64,000 nt of DNA, from assembly GCA_039566865.1 (NCBI GenBank), contig CM076954.1:7262001-7326000 (forward strand), in the 5' to 3' direction. The position numbers were made by a program, and so were the translations under genes. Below the pieces are notes generated by a model, which had not been told where the DNA came from, did not search any database, and saw nothing but the letters and a program-made list of their open reading frames with translations. Shown here in pieces: positions 11,585 to 22,952 of the stretch (position 1 is its first letter; each line of letters starts with the position of its first letter). The stretch is from Aurelia coerulea. Lineage: Eukaryota; Cnidaria; Scyphozoa; Semaeostomeae; Ulmaridae.

Positions 11585-12235
11585 ACATGTGCTTTTCAAA
11601 AAAAGGCGGAATCCTGAATGTGTGAGAGGACGTGGTTTTAGTAGAACACATGTACGTCGTTTTCCTCTCTCTGTATATTTTGGAAAGAAATTTCTTTGAT
11701 TTTGCGCTTAAACGAGTTGATATTAGTTATGGACTTTAAATCAGAAGTTCTTTAATTCATCAACTTTCATTTTGGATATCAAGTCCAACTCCATGTTGCA
11801 AAGCAGCGGCGAAACCGAAGTAAACCTTGATTTCCAGTTAAAAAAAACCTTTTCCAAGGATGACAGAATACATCAGTGACGAGATGCAGCGAAAAAACCA
11901 AGTAAATGTTGAGAATATCAACTCAATATTAAGGATTTTTGAACGAACGTCAAGATGCAGAAAAACTGCCAAGTTTTGCTAAACCTGGGGGTTTACTTTA
12001 CATATAGTAGCGATGATAACGACAGCAATGCCAATATTCGTTCAATTTGATCTGAATATCAAGGCTGTATCATTCCTGCTTGTGAAAACAAAGTGAAGAA
12101 AAATTCCCAGGCATATCTCATCGTTCCTGGGCTCTTAAAAAAGCCTCTATGTCTAGCCTGTCTGTGTAAAGGCCTTGTTTTTGAAACAACACGAAACTGC
12201 TAACAAGCATTTCCCCTCGCTTCTAGATCCAACGG

Positions 12236-13025
12236 TTTGGTGTATTAATGCGAAAATGGTAAATTTGGATAACTGAGAAGAAGGGGCTTCCAATGATACC
12301 TCGAAATAAAATGTCTACCTGGTAGTTTGGATATTCCCCGGAAACTCATTCCCCCATTCCATTCTCCTTTGTTTGAAAAGGGAAAGTTTATTTTTTGAAT
12401 TGTAACAAAACTATAACTGTTATTGACTAGCTACTTTGTGAAAAGATACATCCGGAGCAGTACTTTCCTATGTTATACTTTTTTATATACTGTATAACTT
12501 TCCTATTCCCCGAGCCACTCCCCCATTCCATTCCCCTATTCCATTCCCCGTCAATGTCTGTCTTGGCATGGCATATATGAACTCTTTCTTATGAAGAATG
12601 CGTTTGCTAATCTGCCTGATAGCCAATTGAAATCTTGAAATGATGTTGCCAATTTAGGAAAGAAACTATAATCTGAGTTTTACCATACGTTTAAGGAGTG
12701 ACAGTTTAATGTATCGATGCAAACATAGTAAATTTGGATAGCTGAGAAGAAGGCGCTTCGAATGATGCCTTGAAATCGAATTTCTACCTGGTAGTTTCAA
12801 TATTCCCCGAAAACTCATTCCGCCATTCCATTCCCCTTTGTTTGAAAGGGGAAAGTTTATTTTTTGAATCGTAACAAAACTAACTTTTATTGACTAGCTA
12901 CTTGGTGAAAAGATGCATCTGGAGCAGTATTTTCATATGCTATACTTGGCTTATTCATATACTGTATAACCTTTCTATTCCCCGATCCATTCCCCCATTC
13001 CATTCCCCCCATTCCATTCCCCTCT
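12236..13025. repeat. Diverged tandem duplication, period about 469 bases
   Basis: Sequence from about 12240 (GTAAATTTGGATAACTGAGA) recurs at about 12715 (GTAAATTTGGATAGCTGAGA). It stays parallel through ACCTGGTAGTTT, TTTGTTTGAAA and TTGACTAGCTACTT. CCATTCCATTCCCC motifs are scattered through both copies. 11585-12235 upstream shows nothing I recognise. Confidence 0.75.
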
Positions 13026-13037
13026 TTAGAGAAAGCC

Positions 13038-13447
13038 ACTTAGGGCCTGATTACATGGGATGGGCTGGCCCGGTTAAGCGGTCTGGCTCTCCTAAGAGGC
13101 TTGAGATGATCTGAACGATTACATGGAGAAAGCCAGCCCGGGCTGTGAAATATTTTGCGCCATGATAGTATAATCTGTTCATAAAGTGCATGCGTTGCAA
13201 AACTCTCAGCCCGCTTTGACGGGCAAGCCCGGTCTGAAATTGATTACATGAAAAAAACGTGCAACACTCAGGCTGCTTTGCCGGACTAGCCCGGCAGGCA
13301 GCAGACGGGATCTCGGCTAACCGGGCTAACCCGCTTGCCATAGAATCGAAAATAAACAAAACATTGTAACTTCTATTGACCCCGGGATCTCGGGTGAAAA
13401 CCTTCATCTTGGTTAACCGGGCTAGCCCACCAATCGGCCCCTTAATT
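13038..13447. mobile_element. MITE with AGGGCC...GGCTGGCCCGGTTAA inverted ends
   Basis: The left end (TAGGGCCTGATTACATGGGA, then GGGCTGGCCCGGTTAA) matches the reverse complement of the right end (TTAACCGGGCTAGCCC...CGGCCCCTTAA). Internal copies of GATTACATG and AGCCCGG suggest nested ends. No coding capacity. 13448-13859 after it holds nothing recognisable. Confidence 0.6.
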
Positions 13448-13862
13448 ATGTGAAAATAATTGTTTTCTAGAACGAACACATCATCAACCAATTATTGATA
13501 GTATGCATTATGCAAATAAGTCAACTTTAGAGGATGATGTAACCGGTGGCCTGAACAGAGGCTAGCATTCGCAGAATCAGCGAAGGTAGAAGGACCCCCC
13601 TCCTACACAGCTACAGATGCAAATGTTGCAGGTGAAGTTGAGAGGAAAGGTGCAGAATCCGAGCAAACAATGGCCCCATTGACTAGAGGAAGGCACGTGA
13701 TCACACTGAACCAAAACATCTTCATGCATATGATTCTGCACGGAGGTGATCTTCGTGACTGCTTCCCTAAAATTAGATGCCCGCGAATAGCAACAATTGA
13801 AACGTTCTACAGGGTTCTGCATAAGTAATTTTGCGTTATCGTAAATCTCACATGACATCTAA

Positions 13863-14567
13863 AGCATGGTTTCCATATAATCGCAAGAAGTCGCAAGGAG
13901 TCGCAGCGAGTCGCAATAAAAGTGACCAAGTTTGCTTGCGACTCTCTGCGATCATATGGAAACCGGTTAAACATTGGTTTGCGACTCCTTGCGACTCCTT
14001 GCGATCGCTGTCGCAAGGAGTCGCAGAGATAGAAAAAATTCTATCTCTGCGACTCATTACGACTCGCTGCGATTCGTTGAGGTTAATGGAAATCACTGTT
14101 CACAAATTTTGTGACTCCTTGCGACTCCTTGCGACTCCTTGCGACTCTTTGCGATCAGATCACACTTGTTTCTGTGATAAATCTCACTTCAACACGCAAC
14201 CACACATGGCCACAGCGCCCTGAAAATTAGTTCTGATGACGGGGCTACCATGTCTAAATAATAAAATGAATGACATTAAAATGAAAGAAAATGGCGCTTT
14301 TCAACGAAGAAACCATCTTATTCTTAGGTGAAGTCTATAAATTTGATTGCCTTTACAACAAATTTATTTGATTTTGCTTGGAAGTTTTCAAGTCAAGTTT
14401 GGAACCAATTTGCATTTAGTTCAGGTCACAAAAATTGCAACTCCTTGCGACTCACTGCGACTCCTTGCGATTATATGGAAACAACTTTTTCGGGTCACAA
14501 AAATTGCAACTCCTTGCGACTCGCTGCAACTTAATGCGACTCCTTGCGATTATATAGAAACCAGGCT
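13863..14567. mobile_element. Harbinger-like MITE with CGACTCCTTG subrepeats, TSD TAA
   Basis: Left end AGCATGGTTTCCATATAATC and right end GATTATATAGAAACCAGGCT are inverted copies. TAA flanks both sides (13860-13862 and 14568-14570), as expected for PIF/Harbinger-type insertions. Both arms contain many copies of the decamer CGACTCCTTG and its complement. A family A 3'-tail scrap (GGGGCTACCATGTCTAAATA, then ATGAA repeats) lies inside at about 14243-14290. Confidence 0.7.
14243..14290 (+). mobile_element. L2-like 3'-end scrap
   Basis: GGGGCTACCATGTCTAAATA followed by AATGAATGACATT-type repeats matches the 3' end of family A (6345-6415 and 60665-60715). Only the last roughly 50 bases are present, an extreme 5' truncation. 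Confidence 0.6.
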
Positions 14568-14672
14568 TAATTTGTAAAATTTTAGATTGAATAAAAAAAA
14601 CATCTAATTTGAGACAGATGCACAAAGAGTTTCATACACGAACTAAGCAAGCTCGGGGTAATGACTTTTAAT

Positions 14673-14825
14673 AGACGATTGCGCTAAAGATGGCGGCGAG
14701 GAATTTTTTACCAAGATGCATTGCGTTCTAATAAAGATTCTTTAACGATTCTGTAGAAATTCGATAAAAGAACGCAGTGCATCTTGGTAAAAAATTCCTC
14801 ACCGATATCTTTAGCGCAATCGTCT
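14673..14825. mobile_element. MITE sharing ends with the ISL2EU transposon
   Basis: An almost perfect palindrome: AGACGATTGCGCTAAAGATG at 14673 and its inverse CATCTTTAGCGC-type end at 14825, with long matching arms (GAATTTTTTACCAAGATGCA). CGATTGCGCTAAAGATGGCGG is shared with the termini of the transposon at 16090-34726 (CGATTACGCTAAAGATGGCGG), so it is probably a non-autonomous relative. 14826-15290 shows nothing recognisable. Confidence 0.75.
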
Positions 14826-15293
14826 GTTTTTGCGTATCATTCTCGTTTGACATAAAGATCTATATATTGCTTTTCAGGCGATTCTTGTCCTTATACAAGG
14901 CGCTTGATTTTCTATTGAAGGCGACTTTAGCAGCAGCATTCATCTCTCTGACTGTAGCTAAAAACAACATCAACGATTGTTTGAGGTTATGAAGAAATAA
15001 GTATTCAGTATTCTCATGCTTGTTTAACTCATGACGGACTTTGTAATCATCCAAAAGGATCTTATGTTTTTATCGATGTTCAAGTTAGCTATCAAGGAAC
15101 ACTTTGATAATGATTTGCCACTGACTAAAGCTACATTCACATTGCTTGACCTAAACAAATCTGCATACTTTTTTCTGAGACACCCGGTACTCGTCTTACT
15201 TTGTACATAAAAAGTAGTTCCGACAAGTTTTTATTGGAACAGACCTTTGATTTAATATCAAAGTTGAACATTATGTTTGGCTCTCGATATTGT

Positions 15294-16087
15294 AGCTAGA
15301 GTTACACCAATTTTCAAAGATGGAGACAAGACTGAAAAGTCTAACTATCGATCAATATCAGTGTTGTCTGTCATCTCAAGGCATTTCGAAAAAAACTGAT
15401 AACAAAACAGCTGTACCAGTATATGAATGACAACGGTCATTTTTCATCTGGCCAATCTGGCTTTTTGCGCATTCATTCAACAGTAAAATGCTTACTTAAA
15501 ATACTAATGACTGGTACAATGGAATGGATCTTGGAAAGCTTCTGAGTCTAGTGTTCATTGACCTCAAAAAGGCATTTGATACCGTAGATCACCAAATTCT
15601 CTGCAAAAAGCTCAAGCTTTATGGTCTACAGCAGCGTGAGCTTGCTTGGTTTAAATCCTACCTATTCAACCGCAAACAGTTTTGTAGAGTTAATGGTGTT
15701 GATTCAAATATTGGGGACATAGAAGTTGTTGTGCCACAAGGTTCGCGTCTTGGCCCTCTTCTCTTCCTCATCTACATTAATGATCTCCCACAGGCTGTCC
15801 AAGATTCTAGCGTGTCCATGTATGCTGATGATACCAGTTTGTGCTACCAGTCTCACGATTTGACTCGGCTGAATGAGGCTATTAACAGTGATCTCAAGAA
15901 ATTGGATACTTGGTTGCAAGGCAACAAGCTTTCCTTGAATGTAGCAAAAACTCATTCCATTCGACCAAGCAGAGACAGAACATTCTCAAAGGTCAAAATA
16001 AAGAATTGACATTGAAAATACGTGATAATGAGCTTGACGTTGTCAAAAAGACAAAATACCTTGGTGTGCAAATTGACTGGTCTTTGA
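15294..16087 (+). pseudogene. Family B (copy B1) L2-like RT, left part
   Basis: Encodes RT fingers and palm with decay. VTPIFKDGDKTEKSNYR is followed by frameshifts. From 15524 a good frame gives VFIDLKKAFDTVDHQILCKK, VPQGSRLGPLLFLIYINDL and the catalytic MYADDTSLCYQ. Compared with copy B2 on the other strand at 45.3 kb, a small deletion near 15958-15965 shifts the frame in the AKTHSM...STKQRQN segment. The copy stops at 16087 inside the codons for QIDWSLD, where the ISL2EU transposon is inserted; the rest is at 34729-35450. Only the RT half is present (5'-truncated). Confidence 0.85.
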
Positions 16088-16089
16088 AT

Positions 16090-16363
16090 ACACGATTACG
16101 CTAAAGATGGCGGATGTTGTTTTCGCGCAAGTAATGCTGGGAAAAAGTTCCATAGTTACAACCCGTTCAACTAGCAACGCACTTCCAGCGAAAGCTGTGG
16201 TAAAACGCAGAACGAAAACAATCGGAGAAAGTTAGGCCATCGAAAATTTTAACGTCGGATATGTCAATCGCTAGGTTTGTTTTGATGATGAAGGTTGTAA
16301 TTTTATAGCAAATAGTTGCCGCAAATAGCAAACTGTTAATGATAATGTTTTACTAATTTTTTA
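16090..16363 (+). repeat. Left terminal inverted repeat of ISL2EU transposon
   Basis: 274 bases nearly identical to the reverse complement of 34453-34726. Includes ACGCTAAAGATGGCGGATG and GGAAAAAGTTCCATAGTTAC. Confidence 0.9.
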
Positions 16364-16398
16364 GTTGTGTTTATAATGACTTCGGTTGTTGGCTCGAT

Positions 16399-17837
16399 AT
16401 GGATTATCTCGGCGTCAAACTTTGCGAAGACGATATCCCTGGTGCAAAATGGACGGAAGACATAGAGGAAATGACGAGAAAAGATACTCTGAGATGGTTG
16501 AAGTGCAGAAATGCAAGGAAAATTTGCAGTTTACCATTAAAAGAACTCCAAAAAAAGTAAGTATTTGTTACGTCAAACTATGATTCACAAAGGGTTGCTT
16601 CAATATATGTGTCTTTCCACTCGTTGATAGACTTAAACTTTACATTGAAAATGGCTGGAACCTGTCAAGGCTGAAAGACCCGGATGAAGGGAAACACATA
16701 AAGAGCATTTTGCATACTACATTCGATGAAGATAAAATTGAACTCGTAAAAATCATCGAAAGTCCACCAGCATCAGACAGCGAGAATTGGACTCAAAATA
16801 TTCAAAGTTTTCCATTAGAAAACATTTCTCACTCGGAATTTTGAAAGTTACTTTTGTGATAGTGGGGATAAAAAACACCAAGAACAAGGCTATGTTTTCT
16901 CGAAAACCCAGAAGTTTGAAACGAGTGGAAGACCAATGCAGGTCATGATTATTAAAGAAAAATATATATTGTTAGAGGGCTACACAAGACCTTCAACGAA
17001 GTCATCGAAGGGAATCCATCAAGGTCGAGGACTGTACCGTTGTGTCATTGTATATTCCCTAGAAAATGGTAAAATATTGCAGGCAAGTGATTACTCCTGC
17101 CCTGCCGCAGGAGGGCAGGAGGGCAGCAGCACATTGCAGGACTTGCGTACAAATTTGTTGATTGTGCTTGAAAAAGAGCACACTTCCGAAGCCTTTGACA
17201 TGCACACAAATGAAGCAACAATGGGGCTTACCTGCATTGAAAGCTGAACAAGATCCCGAGAAAGAAAGATTGAAACGTAAACCATTGCAGCACATCACGT
17301 TTAAGCGCCATCAGCTAGCCAGGGATCTTTCAGGAGGATGTAAACGAAAGTTACCAGATCAAGTCTCTTCTAATTTCTCTTCAAAACCAGCAAAAGAACC
17401 ACCAATCAATACCGAAAATTTCCTCACACTTGCAGCTGATCTGAAAACATTTCTTCTTCAAGCATTTTGAGCATGATTCTTTCCAAACAAATTGATCACA
17501 ATGAAAAGGGTGAAAATCAAGATCCTGTTCTCCAAGTCAAGCAAAAACATGGTTCCAGTGAATCGTTGCTGCCAGAGTTGGCAAGATAACCTCCTCGAAA
17601 ATATCGTTATTAATTGGTCTCAATGCAAGGAAGGAATTTGAATCTGCTTGGTTCCATGTGAAGGAAGAGATCCAAGAGCCCAGCAAGTATCTAGCCAACT
17701 TTGAGCGTGGAAAGTTTTACGAGCCTGTTGCTGCGAATGCATTTCAAAGGTCTTCTGGGTTACTGCTTGCAGAGAGTCCTTTTGCTTTACATCCAGAACA
17801 TCCAGGTAGATACGGTGCTTCTCCAGATCGACTTTTT
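16399..17837 (+). pseudogene. YqaJ-type exonuclease gene of the transposon, 5' part
   Basis: Exon 1 (16399-16556) starts MDYLGVKLCEDDIPGAKW, contains a SAP-like segment (DTLRWLKCRNARK) and ends at a GTAAGT donor. A plausible acceptor is TTGATAG at 16628, leading to LKLYIENGWNLSRLKDP. A frameshift near 16840 precedes FCDSGDKKHQEQGY. A SWIM-like zinc segment follows (LYRCVIVYSLENGK, DYSCPAAGG), broken by another frameshift near 17125. The nuclease domain begins FERGKFYEPVAANAF (catalytic Glu) and GASPDRL (catalytic Asp), then is cut at 17837 by a retroelement. It continues at 30788. In transposons of this type the nuclease is thought to help processing; its exact role is not known to me. Confidence 0.75.
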
Positions 17838-18055
17838 TTTTTATATAATATATTCAAAATAAAATTTACAATACAGATTACGAACTACATTACTTACAAA
17901 ATTACTCTACAATACTACTAGGACGATCAACCCCAGGGAGCAAAAGGCTGTGTCTACCCCGAGGCCATTAAATAGAGATAATAAAGGAAAAGAAACTACT
18001 TTAACTATGGGACAAAATCGGGTGGCTTATGAAGGGATGGGTAAGTGGCTACAGA

Positions 18056-19637
18056 AATTCACTCGAATCGACCAGTTTCATGGATAAAATGTAGCGTTAG
18101 CTCAAGAATTTGTCTATTTAGTGAAATAGGAAAATCTTTATTGCCATACAATAAAAGTTGTAGTAAAGCTTGATTTACATATCCAAGTGGTCGTATTAAT
18201 GCATAGATTCCAGCGAGGAGGTCTCGTCTTTGTACATCAAAACAAGGGCAGAGCAACAAGAAGTGTTCCGTATCTTCAATACCATCATTTGTCGGACACA
18301 TAGGATTTGTGGTATCTTTAAAATTGTGTTTAAATTTATGAAAATTTAACTTGCTAAGACCGACTCTCAGTTGAGTTAGATAGGATAGACCTTTTGGGTC
18401 ATGAATACCATATACAGGTTTTCCAGGGGGGTGGATTTTTTATAACATTTTCAATTTGAAAACGGCAACAGATGGTGCCATCCTAGTTTCAGGTTCAAGT
18501 TCATTCCATTCGGACAGACAATGAGGATAAAAAGTAGATTTGAACTTTGCAGTTCTTGCCCTTATTTGCCCGATGATGTCAGGTTTGCGAAAAGAGTACT
18601 GAAACTGCTGAAGTGGTGGAATTGGATCCCTTGTATAGTTCGGAGTTAGGTTGTTTACAATTTTATAGAACAAAGTCAGGCGTCTACTCCACCTACGAAA
18701 ACTTAAAGATTCCCATCCAAGCTCAGCGTACAACTTCTCTCTAGATGTTCCCCTCCATGTACCGGACATGGCTAAAGCGGCAGAATATTGGACGGATTCT
18801 AGCTTTTCCATTAAATTAGACAAGGTCAAATTTCCGCTGAACTCGCATACTTTTGGGGGATCATGGTATATAACATCTCCATAGTCTAAATGGGGTTGGA
18901 TATAGAGCTTGTATAGCTCGTTAAGGGTGTTCCTAGGTAGATATCTTGAAAGAAATCTCAACATACCAATACCCTTTCTCGCTTTGAAGATAGCTGCTTT
19001 AATATGGGAAGAAAAGACAATTTTGAGTCTAGAACGATTCCTAAATGCTTGTGTTCGACTACTTGCATCACGGGTATGTTATTGAAAAGAATTTCGGGAT
19101 GATTGGTTTCAGTTTTTCTCTTTGAAAATACTAATTCGACTGCTTGCTTTTGTTGGTCAGGATTAAAGGACATCCTCCAGTCATGAGCCCATTTACTGAT
19201 CAACTCTAAGTCATGGTTCATGTCACTGGCAGCTGTATTTGAGTCTTGCACGATAGTGAAAAGTGATGTATCATCAGCAAAAAGTTTAACATTGCACTTC
19301 AAGTCTGCTGTTAGATCATTAATGTAGACCAAGAAAAATAAAGGGCCCAGAATAGAACCCTGGGGCACTCCTGCTGAAACATCTCCCCAACTCGAGCTCT
19401 GTCCATTCAGTACAGTTCTCTGTTTGCGATTTTTTTTTAAAATCTTTGATAAGACTTAGAAGTTGTCCGGAGACACCGCAACGCTTTAATTTATAGATTA
19501 GCCCATCGTGCCATACCCTGTCAAATGCTTTAGAAATATTAAGGTACACAGAGCGAACATCAAGAGGAGGATTGCAATCAAACGCTGTAAATATTGTGTG
19601 TGTTATCGAGATTAGCTGATTGATTGTTGAGTCACCG
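18056..19637 (-). pseudogene. C-trunc RT C-terminal half
   Basis: Reads YLNISKAFDRVWHDGLIYKL, PQGSILGPLFFLVYINDL, LFADDTSLF, then the thumb and the C-terminal Cys-His segment CPTNDGIEDTEHFLLLCPCF. It is almost identical in protein to element C. Frameshifts occur near 19435 (DFLKNRKQ region), near 18990 (SSHIKAAISKAR region) and near 18440, so it is not functional. The 3' UTR runs to the oligo-T at 17838. Confidence 0.9.
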
Positions 19638-20013
19638 GGACTTGTTGGGGAGATGAACCTCAGCCAGCATTGTTCAAAACAATCGCAGATCGCGTAAGTC
19701 CTAACCAGGTCCTAACCAATAAAAACTTCCGTCATTGGAACATGCGCAGAACGTAGTATTTCATAGATTGATTACTTGATTCTGAGTTTCGTCCTTGCGC
19801 GGTAAACCACAAAGGTGGCAGTAGCCGGTTTGAAGGAGCGATGCCGTTGACTCATAGTAATCAGTCTATAATTTCCCGGCAAAAGCAGCGTGTGTTCTTA
19901 GGCCAATGTTCAGTCGTGTTGATGGTTTCGTCTGATCTGGTTTGACCAACAAACCATTAGGATAGCGGTAGGCCTAGGAGGTTGGCTTTTGTGGTGGTTA
20001 CTGGCTAAATTTA

Positions 20014-20096
20014 CCAATCATGTCGGGGTTTTGGGTGCAAGACTGCTACAAATTCCACTGTAAAAGCACAAGGAAAGGCAGACATTCCTCATTGTG
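20014..20096 (+). other. Possible THAP-like exon remnant
   Basis: If one T of the TTTT at about 20027 is extra, the sequence reads MSGFGCKTAT...GKADIPHC and ends at a GTGAGT donor. The start and the CxxxxC-type spacing recall a THAP zinc finger. A downstream frame at 20427-20549 (KARLEKNTKKKHAKELEGFG) follows a splice-acceptor-like stretch. Low confidence. Confidence 0.25.
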
Positions 20097-20113
20097 AGTA
20101 CACGAATTTTTTC

Positions 20114-20386
20114 ATAAGAAACGCCCACCTCCAGTACTGGGAAAATATTTGTTTTGACAAACCAAAGGGAATCCTTCACATATTTTTACATCATTTTCAC
20201 TCGTTTCCTGTTTCATATTACTCCGAAGGTACTTGAGTAAAGTCTAAACACCGGAAAGGCTTGGAAAAATTCATTTTGTAAAACTTTTAGGTCTCAGCCT
20301 GAGGCTATTGAGGCTCAGGGGTAGTACTCAAAATTTGATAATTCTAAGAAACTTTCGGTACTGGCCGTGATTCTTAGTTTCTTATA
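20114..20386 (+). mobile_element. MITE with TAAGAAAC ends, copy 1
   Basis: Starts TAAGAAAC and ends GTTTCTTA. It shares CCAGTACTGGGAAA, GGTACTTGAGTAAAGT and AAGAAACTTTC in order with an inverted copy at 31464-31764, so this is a dispersed family. Confidence 0.7.
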
Positions 20387-20629
20387 AAAATGCGTGTACT
20401 CAGAATGCGAGCATATTTTTCCCAATAACCATATGAGAGGTTTAATGAAAGCTAGACTGGAGAAAAACACAAAAAAGAAGCATGCCAAGGAGCTTGAAGG
20501 TTTTGGAACAGTTGAGGCTATCTCTCCATATGTTAGCACTGGTTAGCACTCCACTCTCGATACCTGGCCACAATCAATAACACCAGTTGCAAGTTGTGAA
20601 AATGTACTAACAAGCAGTGCAGCATCATC

Positions 20630-20850
20630 ATCATCATTTATCTATTTATTTCATAAAGTAGGCTAAACAAAAACAATAGCTAAAATTACAGCTTATTAAG
20701 GCCTGCACTTATTTACATATTTTACAAATCTAATCTAAAAATATTACAACAGGAGATATTCCATCAAAGACATCAGTAACAGTCAATTCTAATATTAGTC
20801 CTGCCCCGTATGGTATTTTTCTTCACCATTTAGCCCCAGAAAAAGTGTTG
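20630..20850 (-). mobile_element. L2-like 3'-end fragment
   Basis: ATCATCATCATC followed by TTTATTTCATAAAGTAGGCTAA and AATTACAGCTTATTAAGGCC resembles, on the minus strand, the 3' UTR of the L2-like D-type elements (also at 40226-40320). It has no coding sequence. Confidence 0.4.
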
Positions 20851-21978
20851 TTGTAAAGAAAAGCAATGTGTAACCCGGTGTAACTCCCATGCCTTCTAAG
20901 CCAGGAAATATTGTCTTCTCTCCACAAGGAATTTCACCTATACATCATAAAACTGCCATCTCTTCCAATGCTGATCACAACAAAGCAGTATCAAATAACA
21001 GAGCTAGTATAAGTGTTAAAGGCAAGGCTCCCACTGAGTGTATAATTCCCGGATAATTCCTCACTGCCAAAGTACAACAAGGCGAATAAATAAAATCATT
21101 ACTTTGGAAAAAGCTCATTAGTGGAGGGAGCAATGCTATTGATTGAAACAGTACTATGTTTCAGATTACCTACTTCAGATTAATAGACATTGATGATCCT
21201 TCAAATTTATCAATTTGTGCTCAGCATTGGAAATAAGTGGTACCATGATGATTCCAATCTATAAAACTCATTTGAGTCAAAACATTCAGGAAGAAAATAG
21301 ATGTTAAGGCCTGATGAATTCAGCAGCACAAAGCTTCATCACCAAATGTACTATGCTCAATATCAAATGGCTGAATCTCTGTGAGGAAAACTCTGATTTA
21401 TTAGCATGATTTCTAAACTAATTCCTTTCTTCAAAATTTGAGTAGAACTTGCTTATTTTCCTCTGAAGTAGTGAAACATCATCTTGGTAATGATCTCAGA
21501 CTTCCATTGCAGAATTATTTTATTAACAAGAATCTAAATGAAAAATGTCCTTCTAAACATAAATCATTAATTCATACTGTTCGGAAACAGCAAACATCAT
21601 TGAACATCAGTCTCAATTTGATAAAATTTCAGTCCAAGAAACACTTTCCAAAAGTTGACTGCAGCGATGGCAGATAAAAGTTGAAAGTGATTTAAGAAAA
21701 TTGATCGCTTTGACCCTTCTTAAGAAATGTTCGCTTTGACCCTCCGGAGCGTGACGGAGCGTGGTGCTGCGATGATGGTGCTATAGAAACTGTGATGATG
21801 GTGCTATAGTAAATACATCTTCAAAACTTGCTGAAGTGTTTAACAACATGTACACCGTGCAAGGTCTAGCCCGGGATGATATTATCAAGTTTTAAATTGT
21901 TTTAAATTCTTATTTTCAACTGGAATATCTCCCAAGGCCTAGGCCAAGTGAATTGTGAAAACAAGAACCAAACGTGTC

Positions 21979-22698
21979 ATGGACCAAGAGGAGATTAAGA
22001 AAGCTGTTTCTGTCGCAATTTCAGAATTGCCGGACAAGAAGTATTTCGATGCACTTGTGAAGAAGCTCGAGGAAAATCTCAATAATACTATTAGTGCTGC
22101 AATAGAAAGCGCGGTACGGCCCCTCAATAACAAGATTGAAATGCTTGAACGTAAAATCGATGTGTACGACGCCCATTTCGCTGGCCTTGAGAAAAGACTG
22201 TGCAAAGCCGAGCAGTTGATTGATGATGCCGAGCAATACAGCCGCAGAGCCTGTCTGCGAATATATGGTATTCCTCTTCCACAAAACGGCGAAGAATCCA
22301 ACAAGGACTGTATTGTTAAGGTTAAAGAGGTGTTCAAGGAAATGAAAGTTTCAGTACCTGCCGAAAGAATTGATAGGGCTCACCGTATTGGGAAAAAATC
22401 AAAAAGTAAGGGTCGTGTAGATCAAGCGATTATTGTTAAGTTTGCTCGCTGGAATGATAGAACGGCCGTGTATAAAGGCCGGAAAAAGCTAGAAAGCAAG
22501 GTAGTTCACCTGGATTTAACGCCAAGAAGGGCAAAATTACTGGCTCATGCAAGGGAAAGAGCAAAGGAAATTCCCGAAATTGCAGAATTCGCATTTGTTG
22601 ACATAAATTGTCGTGTTGGTATAAAGACCACAAAGGGTGAATTTAAATTTTTCAACGACATTGAGGACTTTGAAGCCTTTTTGGACGATGAAGAGTGA
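21979..22698 (+). CDS. Element C ORF1 protein (coiled coil plus RRM-like)
   Basis: About 239 residues from ATG 21979 (MDQEEIKKAV); an in-frame GTG at 21955 is less likely. An N-terminal heptad-like region (roughly 30-85, with NKIEMLERKIDVYD and GLEKRLCKAEQLI) is followed by SRRACLRIYGIP, DRAHRIGKK and IIVKFARWNDRTAVY, then a basic C-terminal domain. This is the plan of L1/CR1 ORF1 RNA-binding chaperones (Transposase_22-like: coiled coil, RRM, C-terminal domain). It should trimerise and coat element RNA in the cytoplasm. No zinc knuckle is seen. The frame is intact. Confidence 0.8.
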   Translation: MDQEEIKKAVSVAISELPDKKYFDALVKKLEENLNNTISAAIESAVRPLNNKIEMLERKIDVYDAHFAGLEKRLCKAEQLIDDAEQYSRRACLRIYGIPLPQNGEESNKDCIVKVKEVFKEMKVSVPAERIDRAHRIGKKSKSKGRVDQAIIVKFARWNDRTAVYKGRKKLESKVVHLDLTPRRAKLLAHARERAKEIPEIAEFAFVDINCRVGIKTTKGEFKFFNDIEDFEAFLDDEE

Positions 22699-22794
22699 GT
22701 TAGGCACTCTCCTCCTATATTCCTATTTTTCTTTTTTTAGAGTCCTGATTAAATTGTAGTTCCATATCAGAAAACGTATCATGAAATATGCAAT

Positions 22795-22952
22795 CGAGGG
22801 GCAAATCACTCCCCAGAAATCTTCTATGTTTTTTATTGTCAATGTTTTTCAAATGAAAATTCTTTTGCCTCCGTGAAATCCCTGAAATTCTCAAAAAATT
22901 CATGTTATTAGAAATCTCGTACGGTTTGTTCTATGGAGTGATTTGCCCGTCG
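22795..22952. mobile_element. MITE in the inter-ORF region of element C
   Basis: CGAGGGGCAAATCACTCC at the left mirrors GGAGTGATTTGCCCGTCG at the right (158 bases). The interior TCTCGTACGG resembles the MITE at 1683-1816. It may explain part of the unusually long ORF1-ORF2 gap (about 990 bases to the ORF2 ATG). Confidence 0.55.
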
